From assembly GCF_002379095.1 (NCBI RefSeq), contig NZ_NBZV01000002.1, positions 62,001 through 126,000 of the forward strand: 64,000 nucleotides of DNA, given 5' to 3'. Below are positions 63,553-64,000 of the stretch, piece by piece. The translations under genes were made by a program, and so were the position numbers. The notes beneath the pieces are model-generated. The model made no database searches. It saw only the letters and a list, made by a program, of their open reading frames with translations, and was not told the DNA's origin. Position 1 is the first letter of the stretch, and each line of letters opens with the position of its first letter. The DNA is from Polaromonas sp. AER18D-145 (GTDB taxonomy: Bacteria; Pseudomonadota; Gammaproteobacteria; Burkholderiales; Burkholderiaceae_C).

Positions 63553-63834
63553 ATGAAAGAAGGCATTCACCCCAACTACCGCGAAGTTTGTTTCCTGGAC
63601 ATGTCCAACAACTTCAAGTTTGTGACCCGCTCCTGCGCCAACACCAAAGAAATGGTGAAGATGGAAGACGGCCGCGAACTGCCGCTGTACAAACTCGATA
63701 CGTCGAGCGAATCGCATCCGTTTTACACCGGCACACAGAAATCCGTGGACAACATGGGTGGCCGCGTCGAGAAATTCCGCAACCGTTTTGGCAAGACCGC
63801 TGCCAAAGACGCTGCAGCGCCTGCTGCCGAGTAA
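63553..63834 (+). CDS. rpmE: 50S ribosomal protein L31 (type B-like)
   Basis: A 93-aa L31. [11 protein letters not shown] and [27 protein letters not shown] are diagnostic. The CxxC zinc pairs of type A are missing (only isolated Cys at 13 and 28), so it is the zinc-independent form. The Ala-rich tail ([13 protein letters not shown]) is an extension. A ribosome site (AAGGAAAGATC) precedes the ATG. It normally follows rho. Confidence 0.96.
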   Translation: MKEGIHPNYREVCFLDMSNNFKFVTRSCANTKEMVKMEDGRELPLYKLDTSSESHPFYTGTQKSVDNMGGRVEKFRNRFGKTAAKDAAAPAAE

Positions 63835-63863
63835 GCTGCGAAACAGCTTCGGCCACACGAAAA

Positions 63864-63893
63864 AGCAGCCTGAATGTCAGGCTGCTTTTTTTT
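63864..63893 (+). terminator. Intrinsic terminator after rpmE
   Basis: AGCAGCCTGA (63864-63873), a 3-nt loop, its complement TCAGGCTGCT (63877-63886), then seven further T. A short A-run on the other side lets it also serve the convergent partial gene. Confidence 0.93.
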
Positions 63894-63902
63894 GCCCCAA
63901 AA

Positions 63903-64000
63903 TCAGGGCTTCCGCTTCGCCTGACCTCCCTTGAACAAACCCTCGCCAGCCATCATTGCCCAGTCTGCAGTTCGCCGGTTGCCCCGGCTGGCGCTGCTGC
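63903..64000 (-). CDS. C-terminal end of an unidentified protein (partial)
   Basis: On the minus strand an open frame enters from the right edge and ends at TGA (63905-63903). It reads RRTADWAMMAGEGLFKGG then QAKRKP. The basic tail and the position ahead of the bidirectional terminator look like a genuine gene end, but no family can be named from ~30 residues. Confidence 0.45.
   Translation of the reverse strand, partial: SSASRGNRRTADWAMMAGEGLFKGGQAKRKP

Noticed and set aside
1-64000. Search for CRISPR arrays, rRNA and tRNA genes
   Set aside because: No regularly spaced direct repeats and no tRNA cloverleaf or rRNA sequence were seen; the only structural RNA supported is the 4.5S RNA.

Overview
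The window looks like chromosome of a betaproteobacterium of the Burkholderiales, most likely Comamonadaceae (Polaromonas/Rhodoferax-like). The grounds are high GC, Burkholderiales-type operons (trxA-rho, dnaX-ybaB-recR, moaA-mobA-moeA, divergent ppa/hppA) and two families of interspersed repeats that I associate with this family. The genus is inferred; no 16S rRNA gene is present.

Layout. 1-4.1 kb: tail of an unknown gene, a MASE3 sensor kinase with a degraded ATP lid, a membrane-anchored hypothetical and an alpha/beta hydrolase. 4.1-7.2 kb: soluble and membrane pyrophosphatases (ppa, hppA), divergent. 7.2-11.2 kb: a TetR regulator divergent from a metal-dependent hydrolase / aldehyde dehydrogenase / SDR operon, with two palindromic operators flanking a near-consensus promoter. 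11.2-13.7 kb: three overlapping genes for envelope proteins including an M48 protease. 13.9-17.2 kb: molybdenum cofactor genes moaA, mobA, moeA. 17.3-21.6 kb: a sulfur-handling operon (two half-size YeeE/YedE permeases, a small NPCA-repeat Cys protein, a hypothetical, a periplasmic rhodanese) next to IS5 and yeeE remnants. 21.7-26.2 kb: an RND efflux pump and its adaptor. 26.4-31.2 kb: rnhA, a methyltransferase, gloB, mltD, a membrane protein and a DUF3096 mini-gene. 31.3-35.5 kb: a taurine/nitrate-type ABC transporter with a GST, then a MAPEG protein. 35.6-40.8 kb: recR, ybaB, dnaX, a beta-propeller protein and the 4.5S RNA. 40.9-44.5 kb: a receiver / YaiO barrel / HEAT / GT2 operon, probably for an exopolysaccharide. 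44.7-52.6 kb: two small hypotheticals, a flavoprotein and an AddAB-like helicase-nuclease pair. 52.7-54.5 kb: trxA and rho. 54.6-63.4 kb: a nickel/heavy-metal resistance island. 63.5 kb: rpmE, normally the neighbour of rho, then a partial gene.

Most notable. (1) A degenerate repeat of about 60 bp occurs at least eight times. Four copies lie in frame inside core genes (moeA, dnaX, and the AddA-like gene twice), and one supplies the stop codon of a flavoprotein; this resembles the coding palindromic elements of Rickettsia. (2) The metal island sits exactly inside a copy of a second, GC-rich extragenic repeat between rho and rpmE, leaving half of the repeat on each side. (3) The island's CsoR-type regulator has the His-Cys-His-Cys spacing of nickel sensors and a T-G6-T-A operator. 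(4) dnaX carries an in-phase A AAA AAG slip site predicting a gamma product. (5) The sulfur operon encodes a small exported NPCA-repeat protein of unknown role.
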